NCBI GenBank assembly: GCA_036873755.1
Contig: JAVTVY010033720.1
Span: forward strand, 62,001-126,000
Source of the DNA: Hanleya hanleyi
Lineage: Eukaryota; Mollusca; Polyplacophora; Lepidopleurida; Hanleyidae
Direction of reading: 5' to 3'
Length of the DNA stretch: 64,000 bases
The position numbers were made by a program, and so were the translations under genes. Below, one piece after another: positions 1 through 11,425 of this stretch. The stretch's first letter is position 1. Every line of letters starts with the position of its first letter. The notes beneath the pieces are model-generated. The model was not told the origin of the DNA, did no database searches, and saw only the letters and a program-made list of their open reading frames with translations.

Positions 1-92
1 ACTCTCTATACTCGCATTCGTCATATAATCTCTGACAGTTCAATGTATGTCTGATAATCCAGTAGATCAAATAATCAACTTGATAGGTTTTC

Positions 93-348
93 GAAGAAGA
101 GCCTGTCTGTGCAGACACGTGCCATTAGCTGATCAGCTACTGGTTCATATATTTTCATTTTGCCAACTTTTCTAACCTAGGAAAATATTTTGAACTGGTG
201 ATATGTACCGGTATACAATTATGTCAGTTTAATATCACTGGTTCAAAATAATCACCCAGGTTAAAAGATGGGGCAAAGTGAAAATATACGAACCAGTAGC
301 TGATCAGCTGAAGTCATGGGTCACTGCACAGAGAGGCTCTTTTTTGTT
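93..348. mobile_element. Foldback MITE with ~110-bp terminal inverted repeats
   Basis: The left arm (about 93-203) and right arm (about 231-348) are reverse complements with scattered mismatches. Both contain TAGCTGATCAGCTACTGGTTC followed by a block rich in ATATTTTCA, and both end near GAGCCTCTCTGTGCAG. A spacer of about 27 bp separates them. There is no open frame. This architecture fits a non-autonomous foldback or MITE. The family was not identified and no target-site duplication could be fixed. Confidence 0.7.
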
Positions 349-950
349 CTGTCAATAATGTCATAACGCGGATTCGACTTAAACTGTAGTTTGCATTCTC
401 AACACCTTCAAGAAATATACATAGTTAAGCAGGGATATCTAAACATCACTATAGTTTGACAATACACATTTATATACAATTTTGACAGGCCCATGCACTC
501 ACAGTTCGAATGGTATGTATCAGTTTTCATATATGATAACTCGATCGGAATGCACTGTCCGAAATATGAATACAATGAATATACAACTGGAAGTTGTCAA
601 CATCATTGAGAGTTTCCTGTCTTCTATATTTAACCAAAACATGCATGCTAACATGCAGCTCTTTATTTGGGAATGAGAACAATTATATGCTAGCTTTATA
701 TTAGTATTTGCTTAAAAGATAGAGAGAAGTACGATTTGTGAAAATTATTGTACTGAAACATGGGTACATAAACTTTGCTTCGAAATTCCATGGTGTGAAT
801 GAGGATAAAATGCAACCTTCCCATTTCTGAGAGCGAAAACGGAAACGTTGCACCTGTTTTTTTACTTTCCTATTTGTTCTACTTTTTTATGTGTTTTGTA
901 CTCTGTCCCAAATGAAATGCCCAGTACAATGAAGAATCTTATCTTATCAT
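349..950. other. AT-rich stretch without recognisable feature
   Basis: Nothing convincing was seen. The only open frame (482-676, 64 codons) has no recognisable protein character. Confidence 0.5.
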
Positions 951-1262
951 GCGCACAACTAATTTTCGGCGGAACCAATCTCGCGTTCGTCTATTTCCGT
1001 ATTGGCGGAAATTAGACCAGTTGCTGAGTTCTGGGGATAGATTCCTATTATTCAAAAATAGTTTTGTATAATTTGAATGAATTATGTTCATTTGGTTAAA
1101 ATTAACTTCATTTCACTATAAAATGCGATCGGATCCCTCGATTACCAAAGGCACTATTTCGTAACCGGCTCACTACTTGATCGCCATAAGCTCCCCAACG
1201 GGTGGGGAGTTGTGCGTTCTATGTGGCTAAGTTCCGCCAATACGGAAATAGCCGAACGTGAG
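951..1262. repeat. Inverted repeat pair around GGCGGAA / TTCCGCC
   Basis: The segment 951-1015 reappears reverse-complemented at about 1208-1262. Both contain the motif TTCCGCCAATACGGAAATAG and a GAACGYGAGATTG block. A spacer of about 190 bp separates the arms. It abuts the left edge of the tandem repeat that follows. It is probably a foldback element or the remnant of one. Confidence 0.6.
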
Positions 1263-1267
1263 ATTGC

Positions 1268-1584
1268 CCTGCCACCAGCAGCGGAAAATGACCTTTACAA
1301 CGTGCCTATGACGTATGGGGAAACCCCAGGCCCACACGGTTCAGTCAGAATCAGAACTCCTTCAGTTTTGCACATTAGCGAACTACTTTTCATATGCTCT
1401 GTCCATAAAAACAGGGAAAATAATCTCGGGATCATTCTTTTAACGCTAGGTCAACGAAGGAATAATGCAGAATTCAAAAGTAATCGGAATGTTCGACAAA
1501 CATCGCTTTTACTATATATGATGTCACTTCCGGCGGTGTGCTGCTCGGTCGGGAATCGTGTCCTAAAATCTGACTGGTGGCTGC
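1268..1584 (+). repeat. Dispersed repeat family R1, copy A (truncated)
   Basis: This copy aligns through nearly its whole length with the next segment (1585-2025) and, in reverse complement, with 43064-43429. Shared landmarks are CCTCCAGCAGCGGAA-like sequence, GACGTATRGGGAAACCCC, CTCCTTCAGTTTTGCACA, TACTATATATGATGTCACTT and the end TCTGACTGGTGGCTG. It lacks the 5' end and the terminal GAGGTGGTTG. The 178-codon frame across it is a by-product of the repeat. Confidence 0.8.
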
Positions 1585-2025
1585 AACCTCCACACAGCGC
1601 ATGTTCCATTTCACAGGCTCATTTATTATCCCTGCCTCCAATAGCTGAAGTTGACCTTTACTACGTTGCTATGACGTATAGGGGAAACCCCACGTACGCA
1701 TGGTTCAGTTTGAATCCGGCCGAACAACTCCTTCAGTTTTGCACATGAGCGAACTACTTTTCATATGCTTTCTCCAGATAAACAGGGAAAATAATCTCCA
1801 GATAATTCTTTTTAACGTTTAGGTCAACAGAGGTATTATGCAGACTTGAAAAATAATCGAAATGTTCGGCAAACATCTATTTTACTATATATGATGTCAC
1901 TTCCGGCGATGTGCGCGCGGCCCCGAATCCGGTCCAAAAGTCTGACTGGTGGTTGGGGAATTATTAGAATCCCAACGAGGTGGTTGTGGTGGCTGGGGTA
2001 TTATCATACCCCAATGAGGTGGTTG
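1585..2025 (+). repeat. Dispersed repeat family R1, copy B with duplicated 3' end
   Basis: This is a head-to-tail second copy of R1. It begins with the GCGCATGTTCCATTTCACAG block also seen in the 43-kb copy. Its 3' end is duplicated: a ~40-bp unit of the form TGGTGGYTGGGGWATTATTA...CCCCAACGAGGTGGTTG occurs twice. Each unit contains a small hairpin (GGGGTATTAT/ATACCCC). Such 3' unit repetition is usual for retroposons copied through a 3' tail. No coding function was recognised. Confidence 0.8.
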
Positions 2026-3293
2026 GATAAAATGCGCAACTGATACTGTCGACTATAATCAAACCTGGTTATAGCCTAATCCGGGAACGGAATTATCGCT
2101 CATGTTCGACTCCAAGTCAGCTTGCTATTATGGCCGCTCTCTATTATGGCCGTTTCATTTCCTTGCATGCACAACGTTCACGGAATTGAACACAATTTTG
2201 CAGGTTTGAAGAGATGATAACTACAGATAATTTTTTTCAATATCAGCCCCTTAGGATAAATGTTTTCTAATAAAACGGAATTCAAAGAAAATTTATCATA
2301 CTTTATCAATTCAAAATCTGTCGGAGATTTCAGATTCAATCCCTAGAAAAAAATTGCCTAAACCTGCTCGATCTGTTTGAAAAGCGGCCATAATAGGAAT
2401 GTTGCTCACTCTTGCACCCGCTAAAAAGTAGGTTTTTTCATCTGAGCCACACGCGTGACTTAAATCAGCCTTCGACAAGACAAGCACACCAAAGCTGCTT
2501 CCTGAGTAGCAGGTTTCTCTCCCGGAGTTACAATTCAAAATATTATATATTTGTTTAAAAAGGCTCAAAAAACTTCTCGTAAGTGCCAAAGACCCTTGCA
2601 AATAGTTTAATAAAATAATAATTAATTATATAATAATTATTCTAGAAGCTTAAAGCTTAATAATATATTTACAGGAGTTATCATTGAGTTTATGTGTGCA
2701 AAAATGTGAACAGATAAATAGTTAATTGAACCTTCAATAAAAGTGATAGTATGATTACTTACGGATGTAGATTTCTTACCTCCGATCTTGAAGAGCGACA
2801 GTGATTCAGGGGAGATCACACCCTTTTCTGTTACTCTTGGTTTTCGAGTACTTATTTTCCAAACGTCCGACTTCTTCGTAAAATACGGCAATAAGGGGCC
2901 AGTTTGACTTCATCCGCCGGAATTGTGTATGGAATAGATACATAATATAATATATAATTTTATGTTGGGTTTTTAAAACTGTCTTCTAAGTGGTTGTATT
3001 CCATGTGGATCATGTTTGGAATGCAAATAGACTGACACGATAACATATTAATCATTGAAATTGCAGAATAAATTTGAAGCACACTATGTTCAAACTGTAC
3101 CAAGTAATGTATAGGGGATCGGCGTGGGCTTTGGTTGGGCGTCGATCTGGCAAATCTAAACGAGTGAGCGAAATCATTTCGATCGAACTTAATTCGCCGA
3201 ATTATTTGATGAAGTTATGACGACAGATTTTCAAATGTGGCACCTAATGTCCAATCGTTATCTACGCTTAGGTGACCGTGAACAGTAAAAAAA
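2026..3293. other. Stretch without recognisable gene
   Basis: It contains a very AT-rich patch near 2605-2640. The open frames on the minus strand (2311-2601, 2637-2891) show no known domain. Nothing else was supported. Confidence 0.45.
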
Positions 3294-3815
3294 ATGCTTC
3301 CTTTGTCAACTTGATTAATTTACATATCAGTAATTTCAGATAATTTCCAGAAATCATCACCGGAAGTGACCTTCGATCCTGCGCATACACACAAACAGTA
3401 CCGGAAATACCATTGCGCCCAGAGCCATACCATGTTCACGGATATGTCCAGATGTCGATGAGCTTTGCTCACCCTCGAATTGATGAAGTTTTGGAAATGT
3501 CAAACATGCATTGCTGACGTCTCGGGAGAGGGCATCTATGGTCAACTTTGGTAATTTCCACAGATCATGACCGGAAGTGACCTTTGACGCTGCAATGGTA
3601 TTTCCGATACTGTTGTGTGTATGCGCAGGGTCAAAGGTCACTTCCGGTCACGATCTCCGGAAATTACTAGAAATTAATGATATGTAGGTAGGTCAAGTTG
3701 TCCAAAGATGCCCTCTCTCGCGACGTCATCAATGCGCTCTGGACATTACTGGGACGTCATCAATTCGAGGGCCAGTAAGGCTCATCGATATCTGAACATA
3801 TCTGCGAACTAACGC
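3294..3815. repeat. Compound inverted-repeat (foldback) cluster
   Basis: The segment 3430-3593 is the reverse complement of about 3622-3812. The inner stem is GACCGGAAGTGACCTTTGAC paired with its complement across a loop of about 30 bp. A third partial copy (about 3294-3410) is also inverted relative to 3590-3705. Shared blocks include GACGTC, CCCTCGAATTGATG and GAAGTGACCTT. The 94-codon minus frame (3357-3641) lies entirely in repeat and is not a gene. Confidence 0.7.
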
Positions 3816-3966
3816 ACCATAAATACGAAGACATAATGTCCGGTAACCTTCAGTAATTCCTGGAGGTCAACTGACCTTTGACCGTAGAGGTCAATCCTAC
3901 CTTGAATACGCCGCAGTCACTTCAATGTGAATTGCCCCATGCATATAAATGTCCGCGGTGTGTCAG

Positions 3967-4035
3967 CATGCCACTTGCGGGATTCGAACATGCAGTTTGG
4001 GCACCGGCTGATACGTTAGTCATCTCGGCTATACC
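3967..4035 (-). repeat. tRNA-like SINE head (Leu/Ser-type)
   Basis: The minus strand has an A-box-like TAGCCGAGATGACTAACG and then, about 25 nt later, a B-box GTTCGAATCCCGC. The spacing and order match an RNA polymerase III tRNA-type promoter. No full cloverleaf closes, so it is read as a degraded tRNA-derived SINE head, not a functional tRNA gene. Confidence 0.4.
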
Positions 4036-4065
4036 CTTATATACCTTATGTACCTTGTCTCCTGA

Positions 4066-4404
4066 TATATCATCAGAAATGCAACACAGTTAACGCCCTA
4101 TAGATGTCGTACGGAATTTTCCGAAATTTCATTTTATCCAGCAACTTTACGCGACTGGAATTTACTACCTTACACAGTCAAAAACTGCCCTACTCTGTCA
4201 TTTTTTAAACGCCAGCTGCAGAACATGACACAAGTCTCCACCCCACCGTCTTGGTATTATTTATCTACACACAAAGAAGATATAGTATTGTGCAATCTAA
4301 TTAAAATTAAATCCTATCTGCTCTCCATTTGGATACTGTCGCTTGTAGGATCTAACAGGCTTGCAGTAACTCGCGTGTTGACCAATCCCGAGAAAGCTTC
4401 ATAG
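4066..4404 (+). pseudogene. LINE reverse-transcriptase C-terminal remnant (CR1/L2-like)
   Basis: An open frame running from just after a TGA (4063) to a TAG (4402) encodes SFYPATLRDWNLLPY, then TVKNCPTLSFFKRQL. This is the pattern (SFFPxTIRDWNxLP...SLxxFKxxL) I know from the C-terminal end of reverse transcriptases of non-LTR retrotransposons. No reverse-transcriptase catalytic motif lies upstream, so this is a 5'-truncated copy. Its last third runs into a dispersed repeat (4292-4742) found again at 37.5 kb, which is probably the 3' UTR of the family. Confidence 0.6.
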
Positions 4405-4742
4405 TGCTTTGAAGGGAGCATTGATGACAAATAATTTTGGTTGGCTCAGCCGAATTAGCCGGCTCGCTGGCGGGGTGTCTTTTCATGTTGCCGCGGTCCC
4501 GACATTGAGGCACCATAATATGGGGTAGATACATGAACTGATCTTTGGTGTAAACATTGGGGTAAATAGATACAGTGACCCTATCTCCCCTCTTCGACTG
4601 CAAATGGATGAGTCCAGATGCGACCATGATGTTATAATGCTATTAAATATCCATGGTATGGGCGCTCAGAACACCAAATTCAATTGAAATACGTAAGATC
4701 CTATATAGCGACATGTACGACTGGGGAGCATTAATTTATCAA
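4292..4742 (+). repeat. Dispersed repeat R2 copy 1 (probable LINE 3' UTR)
   Basis: It matches 37514-37988 in the same orientation with moderate divergence. Landmarks are CCTATCTGCTCTCC, GTGTTGACCAATCCCGAGAA, CTTCATAGTGCTTTGAAGGG, TTGGCTCAGCCGAAT and the end GATCCTATATAGCGACATG. It begins inside the end of the LINE frame at 4066-4404, suggesting it is that element's 3' non-coding tail. Confidence 0.75.
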
Positions 4743-5058
4743 GGTTGTAGTATTGTGTCGCCTCCGCAATGTTTGCAGTAATCTTAACAGATCCCTGTTC
4801 AATAATTTCCTGAGAAATACAACAACTTGCAACTGCGGATATTTCGACGAATCAGTCGATCACTTCTTCTTTCAGTTTCCTCAGTTTGTCGATCAAAGAA
4901 GCATATTGGTAAATAAACTTAATAATATATATAGTCTTTATATAGTTTCTTCTGCTTCAGTGTTATTATACGGTCATCCAGAAAAAGACAAACACACTAA
5001 CAACACCATTCAAATAAGTTTGGGAAAATTCATCTCGGATTCGAAGCGATTTTCATAA
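4735..5058 (+). pseudogene. LINE C-terminal zinc-knuckle fragment (5'-truncated)
   Basis: The frame is open from 4735 (after TAA) to TAA at 5056-5058. It reads LCRLRNVCSNLNRSLFNN..., then CNCGYFDESVDHFFFQFPQF with R-rich sequence after, and later VLLYGHPEK. The order RLR-x-LN-x-L-F, C-x-CG, E-D-x-x-HFFF-x-CP-like and LLYG is the C-terminal region of jockey/CR1-type LINE ORF2 proteins. One usual cysteine of the HFFFxCP motif is replaced by phenylalanine. There is no upstream reverse transcriptase, so the copy is dead. It is a different LINE type from the remnant at 4066. Confidence 0.6.
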
Positions 5059-5358
5059 GTATTGAACTTTAAATTACTATTTCCTCACTTACTCGATGCC
5101 CAGCGACCATGTACTCAGCAAGCTGATCGTGTTCATTCATCTCTACAGCTCCCAGGGTCTCAAACAAATATTTTTTTACTCTGTCAAGAGCTTCAAATGC
5201 ATTTTGTATATTCCTTCGGCGCCTAATTTATTATAAGTATTTATATTTATTTTCGGGGATCAATTGATATATTGTACTTCTTTATTGGGGAGACGTATTT
5301 TTTAGCTGTGATTACTTCGCTCGCTCATGTATCGAAATAAACTATTTAAACCAAACTA
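5059..5358 (+). repeat. Probable 3' UTR of the LINE fragment
   Basis: It follows directly on the stop codon of the LINE fragment. It ends around ATCGAAATAAACTATTTAAACC, with a poly(A)-signal-like AATAAA at about 5336. No second copy was seen in the window, so the boundary is inferred. Confidence 0.35.
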
Positions 5359-7985
5359 TTGTCTTTGTTTTTGGCAAAAGTCTAATCATTTTTAGAAATA
5401 CGGTTACCATACCGGTTACTTATGAAATCTCAATTACTGAATATTCAGTAACAATGGTCTATGCTATTCACATTCATTAAAAAAATCACTTTAGCCGTTT
5501 AAGTTACTGAGATAAAGCACTTGGTTACGAGTTGCTGCGATAACTATATTTCTGAAACTATTGGTAACCAAGTGATAAAAATGATATCCAATAACCTGTA
5601 AACACAGTGTTGATAAAATGCAAAACAATCAGAACCATATGCATCTTCGTCCATCTAATTATCTCTAGTTCACTGCCTCACATCATCAATGCTCATTATC
5701 AAATATGTACCAGACCCAAAACTCAATATCTCAGCAGTCAGTAGGAATATTTTCAGAAAATAAAAATGTTAAATTTTCAGAAAAAAATATGACACATCTC
5801 TCTGCCCCAGGAGTTTTAATTTTCCATTCGAGGTTCCTCTTTTACATTCTTTTAGACTGACGATATTATATATTATACGCTTGAGAAAGAATTGTTCCAA
5901 TCACATGCGACGTGCATGTGCGTTATAAGTTGACAGCAAACTTGACCAGAAAATTTAATATTTCTGTAGATTATTGAGCTGGCATTAGCACTGCATAAAT
6001 TGGAAAGACAATGTATTGATATATATATTTTATTCCCAAATATCCTTGGAATACTTGATTTGCCTGAATATATTCAACCTTGATTCGTTTTGTTACAGCA
6101 GCACTGATGTATTTTATCGAATTCTATAGCATAAGATCTCATTAGCACTAGTGTCCATTGATACAGTAATAGCACGAAGAGTATAATTTAAACGTTTCTT
6201 CTAATTTGCCAGAGGTTGAAACACTCGGGGGCACTTTGGATATCTGCCATTGATAGGATTAGGTCTTTATTCGGTGGGCATAGGCAGAATGGACAGACAG
6301 CAGACGTGTTAAGTATGGGGTGGGGGTCGAGGGCTCGCCACTGTAACAGTTGATCAATGTAAAGTACCGGCGAATACGCCTTTAGAGAACTCCGGTAACG
6401 ATTGGCCTTTGAACCCTGTAAAGTGACCACAATTCCGGAGTGCTCTTTCATAATGGCCGACGTGATGGCTCGCATTGTTCCTCCATCGCCTCGATGGATG
6501 GCCCCGGGTTTACACCAGTGTGGAAACTTGCTGCCGACTTATTTCTCCTGAGTACTGTACAAACCTTTTCTTCCCCTTGAGTTTCAAGAAATGTCCAATA
6601 GTCTTATAGAGTAATCAAAGAGAATAATACTGCGGAGCTGGATTGTACGCGCGTTAATCAAAACCCAGGCCCTTACAGACACGACCCTTACTACTCGAAC
6701 ACGCTAGCTCTTATTGGTTAATTATATATTTCTTTGTCGGAGAGAAAATCATCCCAGTTAGACGTAATTGAGAAAGTAGTGGAAGATGTCGGGTGTATAA
6801 ATTTACTTAAGACACAAATCAATTGTAACAGGTCCCTAAAGCAAAGTCGCTATTCCCTAGCTTTTCCTCTTAACCTCAAAGAAATGATAGTTTCCATTTT
6901 TGGAAATTTTGGCCGGACGAAATTATTCCATTTTGCCAATTTCCCGGCAGGCTAACTTTGGTCAATATACTGGCAGGCAGCGAACTATAACTTGTCCACA
7001 GCGCTAATTGTCGAAGCGAAATCTTCCACGAATGAATGTCTTCTCCGTTTCTTCATATTGTCCGCTGAAAAGCACAATCTTGGCTCGTCTCGGGTTTCAT
7101 TTAACTAGCTTTGTGTAGAAAATGTAATCAAATCGAATATCAAGCCAATATTACTCGACTCATGCACCGAGTGGTACGGTTAATTTGTAGTTTATTACAC
7201 ACTGAGAAATGTAGTTATACAGTGATGTCCGTGTTGAGGCTTCTTTCGGCAAAGTCATTAATCTGTGTGTTAGACACGGAGTCATCTTCTTGATTGGTAG
7301 CCACAGTTGCGTACACTTTGTAATCTCGCTGACAGATCTTGGATGAAGAAATGGCATTCTATTTGCCTTTGTGCCCATTGTGAACATTATTCCCCTGGTT
7401 ATACTCTTCAGTTAGCCGTCAATGAGGTGCTTCATTCCCCCTTAGATGGAGAAACTTGTCAAAGATTGAATTTTCCAAGGATAAAAACACATTAGCATCT
7501 GCTGCAAACATTAAATTTCTTCGATCATACATAGAAGTTTTTCAATTTTCCAGGAGACTAATTGTGCTTCAGTGGACAGCATGAAAGCTCTATTTAAATT
7601 ATTATTACTCGGCTTTTATTAAAACGAGTAATTGTTCTAACTTCGAATGGAATGGCTCAGAGGAACTTTACCTGACGCGGACATCTTGCGAATTTAGTTT
7701 GTTTTGTATATGTAGGGTGGAGAAAAAAGGAGCACTCACTACCTGGTAATCAGTGATGAATCATGTAGTCGGCCGGCCAACCTGCTTAAAAGTGCTTAAA
7801 AAACGTCCCGATGGCATTTTATGTTAGAAGCTGGCAACCGTACTGGATGAGTACTCCAGTCCATGCTCTACACGACAAGGCCGCATGCCAAGCCCAAATA
7901 TTCTTTTTTCGGACACAGTGGTCAGTTTTGACCACTGGGGATCAAATTTGGTCATTTTACAACAATGTCCTATTTGAATCTACAA
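5359..7985. other. Long stretch without recognisable feature
   Basis: It is ordinary AT-rich sequence. The 95-codon minus frame at 6188-6475 contains CPFCLCPP but matches no domain I can name. Other frames (6734-6955, 7111-7293, 7160-7387, 7307-7495) look like chance. Confidence 0.4.
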
Positions 7986-8135
7986 AACTTGCGCTTTCCG
8001 AAAATATAACACATCCGCGACATTTCAGTAAGCGACATTTCAGTAAGCGACATTTCGGTAGGAGACATTTCGGCACGCGACATTTCGGAACACAGTGGAG
8101 GGTACAACATTCCAGCATTTAACATTTCGGCCTCT
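7986..8135. repeat. ACATTTCGG minisatellite, short array
   Basis: It consists of 15-bp-type units CGACATTTCAGTAAG repeated with drift, then CACGCGACATTTCGGAACACAGTGG. The last portion is nearly identical to the start of the larger array at 28.17-28.42 kb, so the two arrays share an origin. Confidence 0.75.
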
Positions 8136-8299
8136 AGTTAGTTTAGTCTGAGCTGTTCCCATAAGAATCTTGCACGATAGCAATTATCCAATCAGATTCT
8201 GTGATTACCACTTCCTGTTTATTGGCCCGGTTAACCAATCAAATGACAGAATTAGCATTTCCGGCTCATCTTCTGGTCCTATTATGCAAGCGTCGGATT

Positions 8300-8600
8300 G
8301 GGCAAAAGCTAAATTACGAGTTTTGAGGTACATACATAATGTACAGAAAGATATGGCGGATTTTTCGATAACTTTTCTTTTCTTGCCGCTTAAGCCTGGA
8401 GATGGGGGCCGTGTAGTCAGCTCCTTCAAGATGTCCACATGAACATCTACAATAAAAGCGTGGTTGGGATACAAATTATCCAGGGATCAATTTTGGTTCT
8501 TGTGGTGTGATTAGAAACATGCAGTCAGTATATTTGTTTGTGGGATCATATGATTCTTGTCAGTACGTCGGCATCGTTTTCCACCACCCTCTGAATGTTG
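8300..8600 (+). repeat. Dispersed repeat R3, copy 1 (retroelement-like 3' end)
   Basis: It shares blocks with 15640-15910 and 35900-36160: CCGTGTRGTCA, TTCAAGATGTCCACATGAAC, TACAATAAAAGCGTG, GAGATACA and CTTGTCAGTAYGTCGGCA. The copies are well diverged. The conserved AATAAA inside the block and the presence of a short retroelement-like coding end upstream of the 15.6-kb copy suggest a retroelement 3' end. This is an inference. Confidence 0.5.
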
Positions 8601-10242
8601 CGTTTAATCAAGATACTTTAAGATACATGTACATTCTAGATATTTAGCAAATACCTCATTTTCACACATGACCATCAGCCGGCCGTTGTCATTCCAATCT
8701 CCCAATTAAATCATATACTTTTCAACCAATCAAATAACTTGGACTGAATTATCCTGCACATTCGTAACGACTGAATCTTCGCTCTTGATTCTCGCACAGT
8801 TCATACCCTTGTTATTTCGACTTTTTTTTATTAGGTCAAAAGTCGAAATAGTACGGGGTTTTTCGAGAAATTTCGCTCTTTTGAACCACAGAAATACAGG
8901 GTAAAATAGGTACATGTGGGGAACTATATATCAAACACCAGGTTCATTTATCGCGGCATTAGTGAGATATTTTTCGTTGTAATTCACTCATTCCTGGTCT
9001 CGCATTGGTTATATCTTTCATTAAATCGTAATTTGACAATTGGTATTTGTGGTTAGAGTTGTGTGTCTCCAATTTGCTAAATTCTGCGGCCTGAAGTCAA
9101 GTTATAAAAATATACAGTTGCTTTTAATTCAATACAAAAATCGTGAAGGTGAACAAAGACACTTCAATTCTTCCCCAGGCTTTTTATCCCGTCTGTTTCA
9201 CCGTCGCGGCGGCAGTTCAATATTACCAGTTCTGTTTCTTTTTTTATTGTCTTCATTTTCCCTCTCTCATGTGGTATAGAAAGAGCTTGTAGTCAATTAG
9301 TTAATTCGCTTTAAAGATTTTCGAATGACTTCATGTCTATACCACTGAATCTGTCTGAATCATGCGAACCTCTTCCCTTAAGGCATAGTAAACAAGAGTT
9401 GAATTCACTCAAACCCTTGCCTCGTTTTCCGCCCGAGTTAACCGATTATAACAGAGGAGTGGCCAAGTTTTTCACCTCACCAATTTCCAAGTTGCCCGCC
9501 ATTGGAAGACAGAAGTCGACCCTGTGAATTCTCTCTCGTACATTGACTGCTCGGTCTTCAGATCCTTTTGTACGTTGAGGCCAGATGGAATCTCGTAGGT
9601 CGAGAGGAGAATGCGCCATTTTAAGGTTCATGTCTCCCAGACATCGCCGAACAAGCTCACACGCACAAATATAATGTGTTAAGAAGCGTTATTTGTTCCC
9701 GTTGTCTAGGTATCTTCAAACTTTCATTACAGTGGTCGTAGCTGATATTGTTAGTTTTCAAAACACCTTTAGCCGGCTCAACAAAAGTGTTTTTCCAGTC
9801 TACTTAAACTGAGCCCCAAAGTCGCGATATAACAAGATCACTCAAAATTCTGCGGCTTAACCAAATGTCATTTAATCGTTCCTTTATAAAACAGCTATTT
9901 TCTGCTCGTTGATTTCCTATTAATGTATTGTGGTACAGATATCCCCCTATCATCAACCTGTTTTATTCAAACCTAGAGACGAGATAGTCTGCCTGACTTG
10001 TCCGTCGCCATATACCGTCTTAAATTATATACACGGTGGAATTGTGTAGGACTATAACATATTTCTCACCAACGCAAACTTATATTCTTTTATAAAGGGG
10101 TTTACTAACACTGAACGCGATAAAAGTGTACACAGGAAAAACAAACATTTACATGGAATTTACGTTTTCAGCGACGAAAAATTGCTCTGTCGAAGGTTGC
10201 CGAAATGAGCTATTCTTCGGTGAACTTTATAGTTATTTTCTT
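8601..10242. other. Stretch without recognisable feature
   Basis: No gene, tRNA-like sequence, array or palindrome was recognised. Short frames at 8730-8915, 9040-9279, 9333-9527 and 9446-9631 have no protein-family character. Confidence 0.4.
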
Positions 10243-10985
10243 ATATTCCTACGAAGTAGGCTACAGATCGCAAATTGTCCGGTAATGAGTGAGTGAGTGA
10301 GTGAGTCAGTCAGTCCATCCGAATCCTTTCGTCGGCAAAATAAGGAGAACCGTTAACATTAGAACCTTGATTTTTGGCATAAACGTGCATTAGGGCATTG
10401 TTACCAGCAAGTTCTGATCTGAAATAATTCTGATTAAAATTAGATTTATAATTAACACTTCAGTATATTGTTATAGATCATACGGAGAAAAGTCCGATCA
10501 TTTAAGCCAGGGAAACATGACACCATGGAATTTTGGAACTGTCAGCCCTGGCATGCCTGGTGCTCTCTCGCTGTTGGATTCAACCGCCAGATCTGAGGAC
10601 AGCGACCTCAATACAGCTGAGCGAACTATTTATAGACGGAGGCTGGTGAAGCCCAGTATTAATGTGTTTAACTCCGAGTCTATTCAACTGCTTGATGTAC
10701 CAGGGCCGGATCACTAAATGACCAGAACATTCACCAATATACTTTCATTTTTTGTGGCACGAACACATCGATGTAAATATATAAATACCCAGAATATAAT
10801 CTTGCTCAATCTCACAAAAGGCATGTTATAAAGAGAACCTATGGCTGATGTGGAAGGCTGTACATGTACCATATTATGATGAAACGTACCGTAGGGGAGG
10901 GTCACATCATATCTCGATGAAAATGCGATCGAGTCCTAATGCCTACTCTACTTCGTAGGTCCTGTGACGTTAGTCACACTGCTCA
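10243..10985 (-). mobile_element. Transposon family T1, element 1
   Basis: Reading on the minus strand, it starts with the T1 left end (CAGTGTGACTAACGTCACAG, then GACCTACGAAGTAGAGTAGG) near 10985. It ends with the right end (GTAGCCTACTTCGTAGGA) near 10243. The segment next to the right end contains a TGAG/TGAC subterminal run and is matched in inverted orientation at about 12577-12800. The interior includes a 66-codon plus frame (10517-10717) with no recognised domain. Length is about 740 bp. Confidence 0.65.
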
Positions 10986-11425
10986 TGTTGTTAGCATGGA
11001 CACCCAGTGTAAAAATCAACTATGAAAAGCGGCACTTCATAGAGAAGATTTTCAGTAATTTTCTGTCACGGCCAATGTCAAACGACAATCGATGTACCAT
11101 TTTCCGACGCTATAGTGAAGAAAATTCGTGAATCAATCTCCCCAACACAAATGCCATAATTCCCTCTTTTAATCGGACCCAAAAATTAATTAGCATCTGG
11201 TCAGAAATAGGTGGAATTGAACCCCGAAACAATTATCAGTATTTAGATGAAATTACTTGATGAGTAAAATCGTAAGAAGGACCACTTAATCATGGCAAAC
11301 ATTGTTCAAAATGATTTTCAAACCTATAGACAATTAATCTATTCTCCATTCTTGCTATTCATGGAAACCGAAGAATTCTTTACCGATTTCTTTGATTAAT
11401 TGTTTGGAATTTATCTTAAACATGG
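10986..11425. other. Spacer between two T1 elements
   Basis: This is about 440 bp between the facing left ends of T1 elements 1 and 2. No gene or repeat was recognised in it. Confidence 0.4.

Noticed and set aside
1212..1748. 178-codon plus-strand open frame, the longest in the window
   Set aside because: It spans the R1 copy A/B junction, and its sequence is explained by the repeat. Phrases repeat within it (TSLLLYMMSLPA-like) and no domain is recognisable.
6188..6475. 95-codon minus frame with CPFCLCPP, considered as a zinc-binding exon
   Set aside because: Only one Cys cluster, no second half of a zinc motif and no splice support.
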